Assembly (NCBI GenBank): GCA_030680415.1
Contig: JAUXVE010000160.1
Coordinates: 1 to 34,340 of the forward strand
Length of the DNA: 34,340 bases
Reading direction: 5' to 3'
From: Rubrivivax sp.
GTDB taxonomy: Bacteria > Pseudomonadota > Gammaproteobacteria > Burkholderiales > Burkholderiaceae_C
In this document: one piece after another, positions 15,962 through 24,370 of the stretch
Position numbering within the stretch: the stretch's first letter is position 1
Layout of the letters: every line of letters begins with the position of its first letter
Position numbers and translations under genes: made by a program
Notes under the pieces: generated by a model
Seen by the model: only the letters and a program-made list of their open reading frames with translations
Database searches by the model: none
What the model was told of the DNA's origin: nothing

Positions 15962-16999
15962 ATGAGCTACAAGCTGTCCCGGCTGACCCTAGGCGTCCTG
16001 CTCGCCGTCGGCGCGTTCGCCACCGTCCCGGCCCACGCCGGCAAGGATCTCGACGCCGTCAAGTCGCGCGGCATGCTGGTTTGCGGCGTCAACACCGGCC
16101 TGGCCGGGTTTTCGGCAGCCGACAGCCAGGGCAAGTGGAGCGGCCTCGACGTCGACTACTGCCGCGCGCTGGCGGCGGCCGTGCTCGGCGACGCCAACAA
16201 GGTGCGCTACTCGCCCTTGACCGCGCAGCAGCGCTTCACGGCGCTGCAGTCCGGCGAGATCGACGTGCTGTCGCGCAACACCACTTGGACGCTCACGCGC
16301 GACGCCTCGCTGGGCATGCACTTCGTCGGCGTCACGTTCTACGACGGCCAGGGTTTCATGGTGCCCAAGAGCCTGAAGGTCACCAGCGCCAAGCAGATGA
16401 AGGGCGCCACCGTCTGCGTGCAGTCGGGCACCACGACCGAGCTCAACCTCACCGACTACTCGCGCGCCAACAACCTGCAGATGAAGCCGGTGGTATTCGA
16501 GAAGGTCGAGGCCGCGACCGGCGCCTATTTCGCTGGCCGCTGCCAGGTCTATACGACGGACGCCTCGGGCCTGGCTTCGGTGCGCGGCAAGGAAGCGGCC
16601 AAGCCCGACGACCACATCATCCTGCCCGAGCTGATCTCCAAGGAACCGCTGGGCCCGTCGGTCCGCCGCGGCGACGACGAGTTCTTCGCCATCGCCAAGT
16701 GGACGCTCAACGCGCTGCTCGAGGCCGAGGAATACGGCATCACGCAGGCCAACGTCGACACCATGAAGAAGGACAGCAAGAACCCCGGCGTGATGCGGCT
16801 GCTGGGCGCCGGCACCGAGGACACCGGCAAGGTGCTGGGCCTGGACAAGGAGTGGGCCTACCGCTCGATCAAGGCGGTGGGCAACTACGGCGAGATCTTC
16901 GAGCGCCATGTCGGCGAGAAGACGTCGATCGGCCTGCCGCGCGGCACCAACAACCTCTGGACCAACGGCGGCCTGATGTACGCACCGCCGGTGCGCTGA
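15962..16999 (+). CDS. aapJ: Periplasmic amino-acid-binding protein AapJ
   Basis: 345 residues with a signal peptide (LTLGVLLAVGAFATVPAHA, cleaved near residue 26). Family-3 solute-binding motifs of the AapJ/BztA type: VKSRGMLVCGVNTGLAGFS, GLDVDYCRALAAAVLGD, NTTWTLTRDASLGMHF, GATVCVQSGTTTELNLTDY, and the end TNNLWTNGGLMYAPPVR. It captures L-amino acids, probably glutamate, aspartate, glutamine and others, and hands them to AapQM. AGGAG lies 8 bases before the ATG. Four consecutive co-directional genes follow the canonical J-Q-M-P order. A weak sigma-54 promoter match and a hairpin lie in the 135-bp region upstream. Confidence 0.93.
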   Translation: MSYKLSRLTLGVLLAVGAFATVPAHAGKDLDAVKSRGMLVCGVNTGLAGFSAADSQGKWSGLDVDYCRALAAAVLGDANKVRYSPLTAQQRFTALQSGEIDVLSRNTTWTLTRDASLGMHFVGVTFYDGQGFMVPKSLKVTSAKQMKGATVCVQSGTTTELNLTDYSRANNLQMKPVVFEKVEAATGAYFAGRCQVYTTDASGLASVRGKEAAKPDDHIILPELISKEPLGPSVRRGDDEFFAIAKWTLNALLEAEEYGITQANVDTMKKDSKNPGVMRLLGAGTEDTGKVLGLDKEWAYRSIKAVGNYGEIFERHVGEKTSIGLPRGTNNLWTNGGLMYAPPVR

Positions 17000-17029
17000 A
17001 GCGCGGGGCTGGATCTGCAACGCGACCGC

Positions 17030-17051
17030 GCGCGCCGCTGACGGCGTGCGC
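17030..17051 (+). other. Intercistronic stem-loop between aapJ and aapQ
   Basis: GCGCGCCG at 17030-17037 pairs with CGGCGTGCGC at 17042-17051 with a two-base bulge and a CTGA loop. Hairpins here are common in ABC operons and can protect binding-protein mRNA so that it outnumbers the permease. No direct support. Confidence 0.35.
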
Positions 17052-17059
17052 TGGTCTGC

Positions 17060-18265
17060 ATGACTCCTGCTGAACCGGAGTGGCTGTTGAAGGAACGCCT
17101 ACCGCCCAAGAAACGCGCCTGGTCGTGGCGCAGCCGTGCCGCACGCGGTCTGCTGTACCAGGTGCTGGCGCTGCTGGCAGTGGCCGGCGTGGTGGGCTTC
17201 CTGGCCCACAACACCCAGGTCAACATGCAGGTGCGCGGCATCCAGAGCGGTTTCGACTTCCTGGGCCAGGCCGCGGGCTTCGACATCGGCGAAACGATGA
17301 TCGCCTACGACCCCAGCCAGTCCTACGGCCGCGCGCTGTGGGTCGGCGTGCTCAACACCTTGCGCGTGGCCGTCATCGGCATCGTGCTGACCACGGTGCT
17401 GGGGGCGCTGGTGGGCATCGGGCGCTTCTCGCGCAATGCGCTGGTGCGCGGGCTGTGCTACGGCTACGTCGAGCTGTTCCGCAACGTGCCCATCCTGCTG
17501 CAGCTGTTGATGTGGTACCTGTTCTTCGTCGAGGTGCTGCCGCCGCCGCAGGCGGCGTGGAACGTCGCCGACCTGTTCTACCTGAGCAAGGGCGGCTTCG
17601 CGCTGCCGGTGCCGGTGTGGGCGGTGGGCCATGCCTGGATGGCCGTGGGGGCCGTCGCCGGCGTCGCTGTCGGCTGGTGGTGGCGACGGCGCGCGCAGGC
17701 GATGTTCGAGGCCACCGGCTACGACCGCAACCGCTGGGCGGTGCCGCTGCTGGCGGTGCTGGTCCTGGCCGGGGTCGGCTGGGCCGCCGGCGGCGCGCCC
17801 ACCGAGTGGTCGCGGCCCGAGCAACTGGCCTTCATGGTCGACGGCGGCATCAGCGCCACGCCCGAGTTCATGGCCGTGCTGGTGGGGCTGGTGATGTACA
17901 CCGCGTCCTTCGTCGCCGAGGTCGTGCGCGGCGGCATCCAGTCGGTCAGCCACGGCCAGACCGAGGCGGCCAATGCGCTGGGCCTGTCGCGGCGCCAGCA
18001 GATGCGGCTGGTGGTGCTGCCGCAGGCGCTGCGCGTGATCATCCCGCCGCTCACCAACCAGTACCTGAACCTGACCAAGAACTCGTCGCTGGCGGTGGCC
18101 ATCGGCTACCCCGACGTCGTCTCGATCGCCAACACCACGCTCAACCAGACCGGGCGCGCGGTGGAGTGCATCGCCATCATCATGCTGGTGTACCTGTGCA
18201 CGTCGCTGGGCACCTCGGCGCTGATGAACTGGTACAACAAGCGCGTGGCCATCATGGAACGCTGA
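17060..18265 (+). CDS. aapQ: Amino-acid ABC transporter permease AapQ
   Basis: 401 residues, the long permease type of Aap/Bzt systems. First membrane segment GLLYQVLALLAVAGVVGFLA, a periplasmic loop with NTQVNMQVRGIQSGFDFLG, then the His/Glu/Gln-type permease core (ALWVGVLNTLRVAVIGIVLT, YVELFRNVPILLQLLMWYL). The EAA-loop contact to the ATPase is QTEAANALGLSRRQQMRLVV. A C-terminal LTKNSSLAVAIGYPDVVSI is typical. It forms the inner-membrane channel with AapM. No strong ribosome site precedes the ATG. The start of aapM lies 16 bp after the stop. Confidence 0.93.
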   Translation: MTPAEPEWLLKERLPPKKRAWSWRSRAARGLLYQVLALLAVAGVVGFLAHNTQVNMQVRGIQSGFDFLGQAAGFDIGETMIAYDPSQSYGRALWVGVLNTLRVAVIGIVLTTVLGALVGIGRFSRNALVRGLCYGYVELFRNVPILLQLLMWYLFFVEVLPPPQAAWNVADLFYLSKGGFALPVPVWAVGHAWMAVGAVAGVAVGWWWRRRAQAMFEATGYDRNRWAVPLLAVLVLAGVGWAAGGAPTEWSRPEQLAFMVDGGISATPEFMAVLVGLVMYTASFVAEVVRGGIQSVSHGQTEAANALGLSRRQQMRLVVLPQALRVIIPPLTNQYLNLTKNSSLAVAIGYPDVVSIANTTLNQTGRAVECIAIIMLVYLCTSLGTSALMNWYNKRVAIMER

Positions 18266-18281
18266 GCAGGCGGCGGATCGC

Positions 18282-19385
18282 ATGACCGACACCTTCCAGT
18301 CCATCACGCCGCGCCCGGCGCCGGTGCGCACCGAGGGCTTCGTGCCCTGGGTCAGGCGCAACCTGTTCGCCGACTGGAAGAGCGGTGCGACGACCGTGCT
18401 GCTCGTCGCGCTGGCCGTGTATCTGCTGCCGGGCCTGGGCCAGTGGGGTCTGCTGCAGGCCGTGTTTGCGCCCGACGCACAAGCCTGCCAGGGGGCACGC
18501 GGCAGCGGCGCCTGCTGGGGCGTCATTGCCGAGAAATGGCGTGTCATCATCTTCGGCCGCTACCCGTTCGAGCAGCAGTGGCGCCCCGAGATCGCCACCG
18601 TGCTGATGGTGGCTGCCTTGATGGCCAGTTGCGTGCGCTGGTTCTGGAAGCCTTGGCTGGCGCTGATGTGGGTGGCCGTGCTGGCCATCTTCTTCGGCCT
18701 CATGGGCGGTGGCGTGCTGGGCCTGGAACCCGTGCGCACCGACCTCTGGGGCGGCCTGCCGCTGACCGTGATGCTGGCCACGCTGTCGATCTTCCTGGCC
18801 TTTCCGCTGGCGGTGGGGGTGGCGCTGGGCCGGCGCAGCCAGCTGCCGGCGATCCGCACGGTGTGCATCGTCTACATCGAACTGATCCGCGGCGTGCCCT
18901 TGATCAGCGTGCTGTTCATGGCCAGCTTCATGTTCCCGCTGTTCATGCCCCAGGGCATGACGATCGACGTGCTGGTGCGCGTGCTGGTGGGCATCACGCT
19001 GTTCGCCGCTGCCTACATGGCCGAGATCGTTCGCGGCGGGCTGCAGGCCATCCCCAAGGGCCAGCTCGAGGCGGCCGACACGCTGGGCCTGAGCTACTGG
19101 CAGACGCAGCGCAAGATCGTGCTGCCGCAGGCGCTGGCGATGGTGGTGCCGAGCATGATGAACAACTTCATCAGCATCTTCAAGGACACCTCGCTGGTGA
19201 CCATCGTCTCGCTCTACGAGCTGACCGGCGCGCTGAGCCTGGCACTCAATTCCGACGTCGAATGGCGGCCGTTCAAGATCGAGGCCTACCTGTTCATCAC
19301 CGCGATCTACTTCGCGTTCTGCTTCGCCATGTCGCGCTACAGCCTGTGGGTCGAGAAGCAGGTCGGCGTCGCCAAGACGCGCTGA
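18282..19385 (+). CDS. aapM: Amino-acid ABC transporter permease AapM
   Basis: 367 residues, the second inner-membrane half of the Aap channel. Early segment TTVLLVALAVYLLPGLGQWG, a periplasmic loop with a Cys pair (QACQGARGSGACWG), then LPLTVMLATLSIFLAFPLAV, YIELIRGVPLISVLFMASF and the EAA loop LEAADTLGLSYWQTQRKIVL. The end FAMSRYSLWVEKQVGVAKTR is typical. It heterodimerises with AapQ and contacts AapP. Only weak ribosome-site sequence (GGCGG) lies before the ATG. Separated from aapP by 36 bp. Confidence 0.93.
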   Translation: MTDTFQSITPRPAPVRTEGFVPWVRRNLFADWKSGATTVLLVALAVYLLPGLGQWGLLQAVFAPDAQACQGARGSGACWGVIAEKWRVIIFGRYPFEQQWRPEIATVLMVAALMASCVRWFWKPWLALMWVAVLAIFFGLMGGGVLGLEPVRTDLWGGLPLTVMLATLSIFLAFPLAVGVALGRRSQLPAIRTVCIVYIELIRGVPLISVLFMASFMFPLFMPQGMTIDVLVRVLVGITLFAAAYMAEIVRGGLQAIPKGQLEAADTLGLSYWQTQRKIVLPQALAMVVPSMMNNFISIFKDTSLVTIVSLYELTGALSLALNSDVEWRPFKIEAYLFITAIYFAFCFAMSRYSLWVEKQVGVAKTR

Positions 19386-19421
19386 GACCCCCACCGCGAC
19401 AACCGCGAGCACCCCCAGAAC

Positions 19422-20165
19422 ATGAGTGATGCCATCGTCAGTTTCGAGAAGGTCAACAAGTGGTACGGCAACGCCTTCCACGTGCTGCGCGACATCGACC
19501 TCACGGTGGCGCGCGGCGAGCGCATCGTGATCTGCGGGCCCTCGGGGTCGGGCAAGAGCACGCTGATCCGCTGCATCAATGCGCTGGAGGAATACCAGGA
19601 AGGCCGCATCACCGTCGACGGCACCGTGCTCAGCGACGACGTGAAGGCCATCGAGGCCGTGCGCAGGCAGGTCGGCATGGTGTTCCAGCAGTTCAACCTG
19701 TTCCCGCACCTCACGGTGCTGGAGAACCTGACGCTGGCGCCGATGTGGGTCGGCCACCTGCCCAAGGCCGAAGCCGAGGAACGTGCGATGCAGCAGCTGC
19801 AGCGTGTGCAGATCTCCGAGCAGGCGCAGAAGTACCCGCTGCAGTTGTCGGGCGGCCAGCAGCAGCGCGTGGCGATCGCGCGCGCGCTGTGCCTGACGCC
19901 GAAGATCATGCTCTTCGACGAGCCGACCTCGGCGCTGGACCCGGAGATGATCAAGGAGGTGCTCGACGTCATCAGCGAGCTCGCCGGCCAGGGCATGACG
20001 ATGCTGTGCGTCACCCACGAAATGGGCTTTGCCAAGGCCGTCGCCGACCGCGTGATCTTCATGGACCAGGGCCAGATCGTCGAGCAGAACTCGCCGCACG
20101 AGTTCTTCAACAACCCGAAGAGCGAACGGACGAAGGACTTCCTGTCGAAGATCCTGGGGCACTGA
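19422..20165 (+). CDS. aapP: Amino-acid ABC transporter ATPase AapP
   Basis: 247 residues, usual length for polar-amino-acid ABC ATPases. Walker [10 protein letters not shown] (39-47), Q-loop [17 protein letters not shown], signature LSGGQQQR, Walker [16 protein letters not shown], and switch His in [11 protein letters not shown]. It energises AapQM import. It closes the operon; downstream DNA changes character within 20 bp, where a decayed transposase begins. A small CCGAG-CTC-CTCGG stem lies just after the stop and might be a weak terminator. Confidence 0.95.
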   Translation: MSDAIVSFEKVNKWYGNAFHVLRDIDLTVARGERIVICGPSGSGKSTLIRCINALEEYQEGRITVDGTVLSDDVKAIEAVRRQVGMVFQQFNLFPHLTVLENLTLAPMWVGHLPKAEAEERAMQQLQRVQISEQAQKYPLQLSGGQQQRVAIARALCLTPKIMLFDEPTSALDPEMIKEVLDVISELAGQGMTMLCVTHEMGFAKAVADRVIFMDQGQIVEQNSPHEFFNNPKSERTKDFLSKILGH

Positions 20166-20181
20166 GCCCGAGCTCCTCGGC

Positions 20182-20589
20182 GTGTCGGGTCTGTACTTGA
20201 ACCCGCCCGAGCCCGCGCTGGTGCTCGGCTGCGACGGGAAATGCCAGATCCCCAGCCCCTGAGGCTGCACCTGATCGTGGACAACCACGGAACTCACTCT
20301 CACCCCACGGCCCAGGCCTGCCTGGCCTGGCCTGGCCTGGCCTGGCTCGTCATGCACTTCACGCCCACCCGCGCATGCTGGCTGAACATGGTCGAGCGCT
20401 ACTTCCGCGACATCTGCGAGAACCGCATCGAGCGCGACGCTTCTGCCAGTGTCGCCGAATTGGAACTGGCTATCGACCTGTACATCGCCGATCACAGCGC
20501 CCACGCCAAGCCCTTCGTCGGGACGACAAGGGTCCAGGACCTGCCGGCCAAGCTCACGCTGGCGAAGGCTGCTCTTGCGGCTGTCACAT
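20182..20589 (+). pseudogene. IS630-family transposase remnant, internally deleted and frameshifted
   Basis: Two pieces of an IS630-type DDE transposase are fused. Piece 1 (20182-20262) translates to SGLYLNPPEPALVLGCDGKC, resembling the family's GLYLNPP-ALVLCVDEKSQ block with the first catalytic Asp, and ends at TGA. Piece 2, in another frame (20265-20589), carries LHLIVDNHGTHSHPTAQACL with the second Asp, then MHFTPTRACWLNMVERYFRD with the catalytic Glu, and SVAELELAIDLYIADHSAHA. The block between (about 100 residues in intact members) and the N-terminal half are missing, so it is dead. A CCTGG pentamer repeat sits inside piece 2. No terminal inverted repeats or target duplication could be found. 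Confidence 0.8.
20321..20345 (+). repeat. CCTGG x5 tandem pentanucleotide repeat
   Basis: Five perfect CCTGG units lie inside the transposase remnant, translating to the odd WPGLAW run where intact IS630 proteins have a short link before HFTP. It is probably replication-slippage expansion after the gene died. CCTGG is also a Dcm/EcoRII-type recognition sequence; whether that matters here is unknown. Confidence 0.85.
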
Positions 20590-20829
20590 GTACCGGCCGC
20601 GCGCGACCGGCAGGGCTGTTCCGCGCTGGTCCCGTCGTTCGGCAGCGTGATCGGGGTTTGCTGCAGCGCGATCTCGGGGAGGCCCGGGCGTCGGTTTCAC
20701 TCTTGCTCGAACTCGTCTTGCCGGCCATCAAGAGTCGCTGGCCCAGGGCAGCTTTCCGGGCGCCCGCGTTGCAGTTGCGCCCCCACCAAGCTTGCTGCGA
20801 TCGAACGGGCGCCCAACGTGCGCCGGCGG
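20590..20829. other. Gene-free decayed DNA between the IS remnant and parE
   Basis: No supported gene on either strand. A + strand stretch near 20690-20760 translates to LLLELVLPAIKSRWPRAAF, faintly like the block before the RGDSGF motif of IS1380-type transposases, but it is too short and degenerate to call. Confidence 0.4.
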
Positions 20830-21195
20830 CTATCCCCAGGACGTATCGGGGTCCAAGTGCCGCGCCAATTCCATGGTGTCGTGCAGTACCCGACCAACAA
20901 CAAGCAGGGAGGGCTCGATGCGGTATACGAGGAAGTGGCGCGGCCGGCGGACTATCTCCGCACCTGTAGCCACGTGATTCCGGCTCAATCGCAGGTGCCA
21001 CGATCGAACACCCGCGCCGAGTTCGGGCCGCGCGATGCTGCCCGGTCGGTCTGGCTGCGTCGCCACGTCGCGAAGCGCCGCGACGATCAGGCTCTCATAG
21101 CGCAGTCGTGCGGCCTCGCCGAGTTGCTCGTGCGTCCAGGCAAGGATGTTGATGACATCTACCTGGGCGGCGTCCGACAGCCGATAGCGAAGCAT
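20830..21195 (-). CDS. parE: ParE/RelE-family toxin
   Basis: 121 residues of the ParE-like toxin fold: YRLSDAAQVDVINILAWTHE, LGEAARLRYESLIVAALRDV, SWHLRLSRNHVATGAEIVRR, then PRHFLVYRIEPSLLVVGRVL and HDTMELARHL. This is the slightly longer ParE branch (110-120 residues) common in proteobacteria. ParE toxins classically poison DNA gyrase; relatives can be RelE-type ribonucleases, so the target is not certain. Its ATG overlaps the parD stop by one base (TGATG), implying translational coupling. It appears intact. Base composition is lower in GC than neighbouring core genes, and it sits beside transposon debris, so it is probably acquired. Confidence 0.85.
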   Translation of the reverse strand: MLRYRLSDAAQVDVINILAWTHEQLGEAARLRYESLIVAALRDVATQPDRPGSIARPELGAGVRSWHLRLSRNHVATGAEIVRRPRHFLVYRIEPSLLVVGRVLHDTMELARHLDPDTSWG

Positions 21196-21485
21196 CAGCC
21201 CGCTGTCTTGGCCAGCTGGGCGGCACGGCGACCCAATTGCTGAACGAAGTCGTCAAGCCGATCATCGGCAACATCGGTGTACCGCCCCGCGGAGACATCC
21301 GCCCAACCCTGGCGAGCCGCTTGCTTGAGGGCCTTGAGCTTGGCTTGCGCAATGCGCTCGCGTTCCTCGATCAGGCGCAGTCCTTCGCGCAGTACCTCGC
21401 TGGCGTTCTGGTAGCGACCGGACTGCACCAAGGTCTCCACCAACGCCTGTTGATGTTCGCTCAGAACGACGTTGCGTGTTGGCAT
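21195..21485 (-). CDS. parD: ParD-family antitoxin
   Basis: 96 residues. The N-terminal ~45 residues form a ribbon-helix-helix DNA-binding domain (MPTRNVVLSEHQQALVETLV, SGRYQNASEVLREGLRLIEE). The C-terminal part is charged (ADVSAGRYTDVADDRLDDFV) and should wrap and neutralise ParE. Antitoxin first, toxin second with overlapping ends is the canonical layout. GGAG lies 8 bases before the ATG. A 7-bp inverted repeat overlapping the promoter upstream is a good candidate for its own operator, so autorepression is likely. Confidence 0.87.
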   Translation of the reverse strand: MPTRNVVLSEHQQALVETLVQSGRYQNASEVLREGLRLIEERERIAQAKLKALKQAARQGWADVSAGRYTDVADDRLDDFVQQLGRRAAQLAKTAG

Positions 21486-21517
21486 ACTGTTGTCTCCGAA
21501 AATGCGAGATCAGGCTC

Positions 21518-21557
21518 GCAATACCAGGATTGGCAGATTATGCCAATGTCTTGGCAG
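21518..21557 (-). promoter_or_regulatory. parDE promoter and operator
   Basis: On the minus strand, -35 TTGGCA (21546-21541), a 17-base spacer and an extended -10 TGG-TATTGC (hexamer 21523-21518) precede parD. The perfect dyad ATTGGCA-GATTA-TGCCAAT (21529-21547) covers the -35, and a third TTGGCAG half-site lies at 21551-21557, 21 bp (two helical turns) from the first. This suits binding by ParD dimers, blocking the promoter. Confidence 0.6.
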
Positions 21558-21891
21558 TTCGAGTGCAGTGACTCTTTCGGTCGCCATCTCCACGCCCTCC
21601 AAGGCATCGTTGCGGTCCCGAACTTGCTGCCATCACGCCAGAGACCCCGCGACAACAGCCGGCCCAATGACAGCTTCTGCGCGGTCAGATCGACCGGACG
21701 TAGGACAGCAGCGGGTCGCTCAACGGCTGTTCGACCTGAAAGCCGATAGCGCACGCCACCCGCCCATCCTTGCCCAATCCGACCCGGCAGCGGGCTTGTC
21801 CGCGGTTGTTCACTCCGGGGAGCACCGCCGTGATCGGCGCCGAGGTCCGCAGGCGTCGTCAGACGGGTACAGCACAGTGTGGCGCACCACG
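21558..21891. other. 334-bp region with no recognisable gene
   Basis: No ORF with family resemblance on either strand. The minus strand keeps an open frame translating to QPLSDPLLSYVRSI before a stop near 21688, and another with LWRDGSKFGTATMPWRAWRW; neither is a protein I recognise and both may be decayed remnants. No hairpin with terminator character is evident. Confidence 0.4.
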
Positions 21892-24048
21892 CTAGAAGCG
21901 CTGGCTCCAGCGCGCGCTGAGCAGCAGGCTGCGCCCGGCCGCCGGTTCGAAGAAACGCTGGTTGGCTTCGTTGACGATCACACTGCCGGCGACACGGCGG
22001 TCGGCGAGGTTGTCGACGCGGCCCAGCAGTTCGAGCTGGCCCGGGCCGAGGTCCAGGCGCCACAGCGCGCGCAGCGCGAGCAGGCCGTAGCCGCTGGCGA
22101 AGTCGCTGTTGATCTCGTTCACCGCCTGCCGGCCCTGGGCGCGCGCTTCGACGCCGAACTCGGCCGCGCCCGGCGCCCACACCATTTCGGCGTAGGCGCT
22201 GCGCGCCACCGTGCCGGCGATGCGGTTGCCGGCCGCCACCGGCACGTTCGGCACCAGGCAGGGCACCGCACTGCAGACGAAGAAGCCGTCGGCATAGCTT
22301 GCCCGCAGCCAGGTGGCGGCGAGTTGCGCGCGCCAGGCGCTGGCGATGCGCCAGCGCAGGTCGACCTCCACGCCGCGGCGCTCGGTACGGTCGACGTTGC
22401 GAAAGCTCGCGCGGCCGCCGCGGTTGGTGGCGACGCCGATCTCGTCGTCGGTGCGGGCATCGAACACGGCCGCATCGATGGCCAGGCCCAGCGCCGCGGC
22501 GCGCCACTTCGCGCCCAGCTCGACCTGCTTGCTGCCCTGGGCCTTGAGTTCGGTGTTGAAGCCGGCGCTGCCGTCGCTGCGGTAGGCCAGCTCGTTGAAG
22601 GTCGGCGATTCGAAGCCACGGCCCGCGCTCAGGTAGACGTTCAGCCCGTCGCTGGCGCGCCACTGCACGGCGGCCACCGGGTTGGTGTAGCGGTAGGCCA
22701 GGGCGCCGGAGTCGTCGAGGTTGCCGCCGACGATGTAGCGGTCGTCGGAGCGGAAACCGACACGGCCGCTGCGCACGCCCAGCGTCGCCGCCCAACGCGG
22801 ACCGAGCTGGAACTCGCCCTGCGCGTAGGCGCTCTTCGCCTCGACGCGGTTGTGTTCGTCGCGACGCAGCCGCCCCGTCACGCCCAGCACCTGCGTGGCG
22901 CCGCTGCCGACGAAGTTCTCGAAGCCGCGCCTGTCCTCGCGGCTGTCGTCGAAGGCGGCACCCGCCACCAGTTGCGCGCCGTGCTCGGCGCCCAGCGCCC
23001 AGCGCCAGACCCAGCGCGCGTCGACACCGCGGTAGTCGCGGTCGAAGTCGATGATGCCGCCGGGCTGGCGTTCGCTGAGCACGGGGTTGCCGGGGTTGAC
23101 CTGGGTGGCGACCGGGATCGCCTGCCACTGCGTCACCGCGCGTCGGCCCTGGTAGACGGTGAGCAGGCTCTCGCGCAAGGCGCCGGCGTCGCTGTAGCGG
23201 TGGCGCCAGTGGACGCCCGCCTGCGTCTGCCGCGTGTTCTTGCGGGTGTCGAACTGCGTCGCCTGCGGCGTCGTCTGGTCGGGGTCGGCCTCGAACTGCG
23301 CGCGCGTCAGCCCGAGCGGGTCCTGCGCCGGCTGGTCCAGCGCATTGAGCACCACGACGACGCGGTCGCGCTCGCCATCGTAGCCCAGGCGCACGTTGCC
23401 CAGCGTGCGCTGCGCTTCGCTGTGGGGGCGCAAGCCGTCGATGCGAAAGCCGCTGAGCGCAGCGCGCAGGCTGAAACCATTGTCGAATGGCGCGTCGATG
23501 CCGACCCGCAGCTGGCGCAGCCCGGCGCTGCCGGCGTCCACGCCGACCGCGAAGGCGCGTTGCCGGGGCGCGCTGCTGAGCAGCGAGATGACGCCGCCGG
23601 AGCCGTTGCCGTACAGCGCCGAAAACGGGCCGCGCAGCACCTCCACGCGCTCGGCGCCGGCGAGGTCGAAGTGCGAGACCTGGCCCTGGCCGTCGGGTCC
23701 GGCGGCGGGGATGCCGTCGCTGTACAGCCGCATGCCGCGCACGCCGAAGCTGGCGCGGGCGCCGAAGCCGCGCGAGCTGATCTGCAGGTCCTGCGCGTAG
23801 TTGTTGCGCAGGTTGACCACCAGTCCCGGCACGCGGGCCAGGGCCTCGGACAGGTTGACCATCGGCCCGGCGCTGCGCAGCTCGGCCGCATCGACCACCC
23901 CCACCGCGTAGGGCGTGTCGAACACACGCTGTTCGGCACCGCTGCCGATGACGACGATGGTGTCCGCGGGTGCCGGGGCGGGCGGCGTCTGGGCCGCGGC
24001 GGGCAGCGCCAGCGCGGCCAGCCACAGGATGTCAAGGCGGTGTCGCAT
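21892..24048 (-). CDS. pqqU: TonB-dependent outer-membrane receptor, PqqU (YncD)-like
   Basis: 718 residues. Signal peptide (MRHRLDILWLAALALPAAAQ), TonB-box region DTIVVIG near residue 30, plug domain, then a 22-strand-type barrel ending in SQRF with terminal Phe. Segments NYAQDLQISSRGFGARASFG, LYSDGIPAAGPDGQGQVSHF, EVLRGPFSALYGNGSGGV, FDTRKNTRQTQAG, RGFESPTFNELAYRSDGSAG and GRVDNLADRRVAGSVIVNEA closely parallel what I remember of E. coli YncD, renamed PqqU after it was shown to import the cofactor PQQ. Placement in an operon with a PQQ-type dehydrogenase supports the same substrate. I chose the ATG at 24048, 17 bases inside the cytochrome gene; an ATG 16 codons earlier would spoil the signal peptide. 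A siderophore receptor is the main alternative. Confidence 0.8.
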   Translation of the reverse strand: MRHRLDILWLAALALPAAAQTPPAPAPADTIVVIGSGAEQRVFDTPYAVGVVDAAELRSAGPMVNLSEALARVPGLVVNLRNNYAQDLQISSRGFGARASFGVRGMRLYSDGIPAAGPDGQGQVSHFDLAGAERVEVLRGPFSALYGNGSGGVISLLSSAPRQRAFAVGVDAGSAGLRQLRVGIDAPFDNGFSLRAALSGFRIDGLRPHSEAQRTLGNVRLGYDGERDRVVVVLNALDQPAQDPLGLTRAQFEADPDQTTPQATQFDTRKNTRQTQAGVHWRHRYSDAGALRESLLTVYQGRRAVTQWQAIPVATQVNPGNPVLSERQPGGIIDFDRDYRGVDARWVWRWALGAEHGAQLVAGAAFDDSREDRRGFENFVGSGATQVLGVTGRLRRDEHNRVEAKSAYAQGEFQLGPRWAATLGVRSGRVGFRSDDRYIVGGNLDDSGALAYRYTNPVAAVQWRASDGLNVYLSAGRGFESPTFNELAYRSDGSAGFNTELKAQGSKQVELGAKWRAAALGLAIDAAVFDARTDDEIGVATNRGGRASFRNVDRTERRGVEVDLRWRIASAWRAQLAATWLRASYADGFFVCSAVPCLVPNVPVAAGNRIAGTVARSAYAEMVWAPGAAEFGVEARAQGRQAVNEINSDFASGYGLLALRALWRLDLGPGQLELLGRVDNLADRRVAGSVIVNEANQRFFEPAAGRSLLLSARWSQRF

Positions 24049-24367
24049 CGACCCGGATCGAGCTGAACCAGGCGGCCAGGTTTCGGATGTCGTCATCGCT
24101 CAGGGGTTTGGCCATCACGGCCATGACTTCGTGCTTGCGCTCACCGCTGCGGTAGGCGCGCAATTGTGCTGACAGGTAGATCGCCGGCTGGCCGGCGAGG
24201 TGCGGGGCGTCGGGCGTGGTCGAAAGGCCCAGCGCGCCGTGGCACACCGTGCAGGCCTGGGCCTTGATGCGGCCGGCGGCGCCGTCCTGGGCAGCGGCCG
24301 GGGCGGCCGCTGCGCACAGGGCGGCCGCCGCGGCCAGCAGCGAAGCCGCGTGTCGCGTCGCGGCCAC
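24032..24367 (-). CDS. Small periplasmic c-type cytochrome
   Basis: 111 residues with a signal peptide (AASLLAAAAALCAAAAPAAA), a single heme site CTVCH (Cys39, Cys42, His43), a following GLSTTPDAPHLAGQPAIYLS block typical of class I cytochrome c553/c4-like domains, and a methionine in VMAVMAKPLSDDDIRNLAAW as the likely distal ligand. It probably takes electrons from the adjacent PQQ enzyme in the periplasm and passes them to a terminal oxidase; that partnership is inferred from the operon. The start is a GTG 3 bases beyond the dehydrogenase stop. Its end overlaps the receptor start by 17 bases, so all three genes should be translated from one mRNA. Confidence 0.85.
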   Translation of the reverse strand: MAATRHAASLLAAAAALCAAAAPAAAQDGAAGRIKAQACTVCHGALGLSTTPDAPHLAGQPAIYLSAQLRAYRSGERKHEVMAVMAKPLSDDDIRNLAAWFSSIRVDATPP

Positions 24368-24370
24368 GAG

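Noticed and set aside
20590..20829. IS1380-type transposase fragment
   Set aside because: Only about 20 residues (LLLELVLPAIKSRWPRAAF) look similar; too short and without the catalytic motif.
21472..24066. 864-codon open frame on the + strand opposite the TonB receptor
   Set aside because: Ala/Val/Gly-rich shadow of the receptor codons, with no domain; the receptor on the other strand is unmistakable.
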